The notes under the pieces are model-generated. The model had not been told where the DNA came from, searched no databases, and was given only the letters and a program-made list of their open reading frames with translations. Below, one piece after another: positions 60,604 through 64,000 of a DNA stretch of 64,000 nt (position 1 is the stretch's first letter; every line of letters begins with the position of its first letter). The translations under genes and the position numbers were made by a program. The stretch is from Zonotrichia leucophrys gambelii (taxonomy: Eukaryota; Chordata; Aves; Passeriformes; Passerellidae): contig NC_088171.1 in NCBI RefSeq assembly GCF_028769735.1, forward strand, positions 80,404,716 through 80,468,715, written 5' to 3'.

Positions 60604-63600
60604 AGTTGTTCATTATCACAGTATTTGACAAATTTCAAATTTTGGATGCTAATGATCTTGGAAAATGCTTTTTTTCCTCAAATAGCAAATGAAATAGGCA
60701 AATCAACTGCACTTAGTTTAATTTCCTTTTTACAATTATTATAGCAACAAAATCTATAATCACACACAATTTAAATCAACATTTATTTAAATTAAAGCAT
60801 TTTAAATATATATTTTAAAATATACACTTACCAAGCAATAAATTCAAGTAATATCAATGGGAGATCTTATTTTGGAAAACTAATTATCTACAGTACATAT
60901 TTGTAAAGAATTGCAGAGCTAATTTTACTTGTTAATTTACATTGTTAAAAGAAAAAAAGTGGAAGGAGAAAGCAAAGGCTTAATAGTACACTGTAAATGT
61001 ATTTTTTTAAAGTGTATAAGCCCCTGACTTTTAATTTATTCATGATATTAGGCATAGTAGCTATGGCCATGATCAGAAGGAAATCTGATTATGTGAAAAC
61101 AGGGTCTAAATGTTCTGCTCTAAGTCATACTAAAATCCCTTTCACTTAGCAAGCCATCCTTGTGCTATTGGTGAATGTTGCCATGGAATTTGGTAGTTGA
61201 AGAAGCAGACAGCCAAGTGAAGCCCAGACATGAAGTGAAACCTGTTGCACACTGTGGATGGTGGCCATGCTGGGCTTCCCAATAGAATCCTGCTGTACCA
61301 GCATTTATATGGCTGAGAAATTCTCCCTCTGGTCAAAAAGGGAGAAAAACGGGGTGGGTGAGTTTTTCTCCCCCAGCAGTCTTTTACTCTAAGTTCCCCA
61401 ACTTTCAAAATATTTTTTTCTCAAAGTTATTCAAACTCTGTGGAAGCAATTGAAAATAGGGACATCTGTTTCTTGACAGACTGACATGGTTGGTTGAAAT
61501 AGTGCAAATTTACTGCATAACTGAAGCAGAACTGGGGAGGGAATCCCTGCCAAATTGTAATCAGGCTGGGACCATCAACTGCTTTGAAACAATTTCCCTC
61601 CTTTTTCCACTTCTCATTTTTTTTCAGTGATGCTTTTATGAATTAATGGTGCATGTGTGATGCTTTTATCCTGTTAGTACTGCATATGCATACTGCAAAT
61701 GTCAGCTTAGGTGGCAAGGCCAGAGGAACAGCATGCTTTAGTTCACTGTTTTTTGCCACAATATCCTGTCTAAAGGGGGCAAAAGAATCTGCATCCGCCC
61801 AATTTGTTTCTGTTTTTATATTCTGTAAATATATGCCAGATGAAAAGCTGAAATTGTGGTCCTCATTCAAAATAATTGCCTTGGAGAGGCAGTTTTATCT
61901 TGTGCTAAAATGTGCACCCTACAACAGGTATTGTAGAAGCCTCAAAATAACATGATGACATTTAAACCAATAGAATATATGAAATTGAAAGAACGTTGCT
62001 CTTAATATTCCTTTTTTTCTTCCCCTTTGAAATGAATGAGTGTGACTGTGCCCTTCTGTGCACACATCTGGTTCAAGATTGAGCTTGTCAGTTCAAAATT
62101 TGAATTTTAAACACTATTCTTCTGCCTTCAGAAGTGCTGTTGTAAACCTGCAGCTTCTTCATTAGGATTGACTCTGACATCTGTCAGAGTACTGTGGTTT
62201 TTTTTTATCAGTCAAAAATTGATGCAAAGTAACCATATCAGTTAGGGTACTAAGTAAGTCACCTACTCAGAGTTTAAAAAATGCTGCTAGCAAAATCTTC
62301 CATTTATCACTTTTATTTAAGTAATAGTTGTGTTTTCCCTTCTCCATCCTCTCTTGAGTTGGGCCTCTCAACTGAAATAAAATTCAAAATTCTTTCAAAA
62401 TTCCTTCAAAAATTAATTGGAGATAAACTTCCAGTATATCCACTGAGATTTTAATGTTATGACAATGAGATGCCTTTGCAACACTGTCCATCTAGTCCAG
62501 TTACTATCTGGCACAGTGATACAGAACATAAAAATTGCTTTTGTAATAAAGGAAACCTGATTGCTGGGGAATATTTAATTTTGGTTTTGAAATTTCCTTT
62601 GATACTTGTTTCTATTCTTGCTGAAATTTCTGGGAGAGAATTTGGCTGTGTCTTGCACATTTGTGTAGTATCCAAGTGAGAGGCAGTTTAAAGATCCCAG
62701 TTTGGCTACTCTTGTGATAAGAATGATTTTGTCCAGCATTTGTAGCAACATCTCTCCTCACACTAGTGCAGAAATATACACAAAGCAAATTACTCTTACG
62801 ACATGTTAAAAATCTGATAATACTTGCTTTTTGTTTGTTAGAATTCTGTGCTGGACTTTAAGGTGTATTTTTTATTTGCAGAAAAGAGACTTGTGCTAAT
62901 TCATGAATAATTGTGAGTTCATGATTGACCTCAGTGGATGCAATACATATGACCAATCTTTTGAAGTTCCAGTATTATTTTTGCTTTGTTCGTAGGCTGT
63001 CCCTGTGTGTCCGTCCATGTGTCATGCCAGTCCCCCACCAGTTTTCACTTGAGATGTATTCTTTTTGGGCACTGGGTTTTCAGTGCCTTATTTTGAACTT
63101 AGGGCAGGAATATTCAAGAACATTTTTCATCACTTGTGTCTCAAAGTGTAGATCTAGGCATTCTTTTTACATTATTTTTACTTCTACCTGGAACTACTGC
63201 CAAAAGGCTGTGGTAAAGTTCATTCTGCACGTGAACGGTAAAAATCAGTGCCTGGTGTAAGTGCTGTTTTCACTGCAGCTAAAGAAAATTATTACTTTAT
63301 CTGCCTGAAGTGTCATAACCTCCTGTTGTTTAGAGGTGATTCTCACCATGGCCTTGTAGAAGTAAAAGCTTAACCAGAGCTCAAGTAATTCTCTCCATGT
63401 CAACATACTTCAGCTTGTCAGCTGCCTGCCTCGCTGTGCTCTGAGTTACAGCATTGTAATCATTCCTGCACTAAATCAAAGCTCTGAGCCACCCTTGCAA
63501 ATGGAGGTTGAGAGGTACCTTGTCTGTTGTGCCTTCAGCATCAGGCAGCAAGAGAGCAGGGAAATTAAAACTGGGAGAAGCAAAGATGAAGTAAGTGGAA

Positions 63601-64000
63601 ATGCAAAATCAAAGTGGAAGAGAAGGTTGTTTAGCCTTCAGCAGTAATTAGTGAGTTATTATTTTAATTTGTAAAAAATTGAATCGCTTGAGTATGTGTA
63701 CTGCGGACCTGCAGTTCAAATTGCTTAGTCAGAGTCTTAAATTCAGCTTTATTAAGAAAGCAACTTTGTGTGTAGCATTATCATGTGCTCACATTTTTAT
63801 TTTTACCTGTAATTTCATAAGATTTTTATTCCCTAGCAGAACCAGTGTAGGATGTTATGCACTGAGCAGAGTATTTCTAATCTCATGGAATAAATTCATA
63901 GATGGTTTTGGAAAAGGCTGAAATACAAATTTATTCAAATTAGCTTAGTGAAGCAAATTTTAGGAGTTTGCTGGAAAGAGAACATCATGTACATCAGAGA
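60604..64000. other. Unique AT-rich noncoding stretch
   Basis: About 3.4 kb with no recognised gene or transposon. A small near-tandem repeat of 'aattcyttcaa' lies at 62388-62409. Candidate frames are short and unsupported. Confidence 0.55.
62388..62409. repeat. 11-bp near-tandem repeat
   Basis: 'aattctttcaa' is followed directly by 'aattccttcaa', with a partial unit 'aattcaa' just upstream at 62381. Confidence 0.8.

Noticed and set aside
1..64000. CRISPR array, bacterial operons or prophage
   Set aside because: No regularly spaced repeats, no dense long ORFs and no ribosome-binding sites. CR1 elements and AT-rich noncoding texture identify a vertebrate genome.

Overview
The window reads as AT-rich vertebrate nuclear DNA with no recognisable protein-coding gene, exon series, tRNA, rRNA or CpG-island promoter. 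It is almost certainly from a bird. At least eleven clear fragments, and two weaker ones, of the avian LINE family CR1 are scattered through it. Nearly all keep only the 3' end of the element: the C-terminal part of the reverse-transcriptase ORF, then a tail ending in the ATTCTATG-type motif. Two LTR-like sequences, at about 10.29-10.70 kb and 22.64-23.04 kb, match my memory of solitary LTRs common in songbird genomes, so a passerine is the best guess. That species-level inference rests on recall, not on a search.

Layout. 0-10 kb: one CR1 (178-880), then unique sequence with a GC-rich islet near 4.4-4.7 kb, a G-quadruplex candidate near 5.1 kb and a 48-bp tandem duplication at 6.44 kb. 10-24.5 kb: LTR remnant (10287-10700), a long open stretch at 12.9-13.3 kb, an older divergent CR1 (14600-15232), a CR1-like tail (21290-21545), a CT-rich tract, a perfect 20-bp palindrome, the second LTR, and a minus-strand CR1 (23801-24540). 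24.5-40 kb: mostly single-copy noncoding DNA with TAAT-rich stretches that look like candidate conserved noncoding elements, a 22-bp perfect palindrome near 29.28 kb, and short CR1 remnants at 30.95, 33.49 and 34.1 kb. 40-51 kb: the most repeat-rich part, with CR1 copies at 40.35, 43.80 (minus), 46.85 and 50.45 kb, a GC-rich unclassified block at 43.33-43.70 kb, a TA/CA microsatellite and an interrupted poly-T tract. 51-64 kb: unique AT-rich sequence with a GT-rich low-complexity patch (55.17 kb), a short CR1 tail (58.01 kb) and a minus-strand CR1 (60208-60603).

No genes work together here. The window is best described as a gene desert or the interior of a large intron, and the sequence alone cannot say which. 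The longest open frames away from repeats (up to 150 codons) show no family I recognise, and many of the others would have to start at a non-ATG codon. I found no convincing new biological system. The items most worth checking are the palindrome and duplication cluster at 29.28-29.34 kb, the 20-bp palindrome at 22.0 kb, the 12.9-13.3 kb open region, the GC-rich block at 43.3-43.7 kb, and the candidate conserved block at 26.1-27.1 kb.
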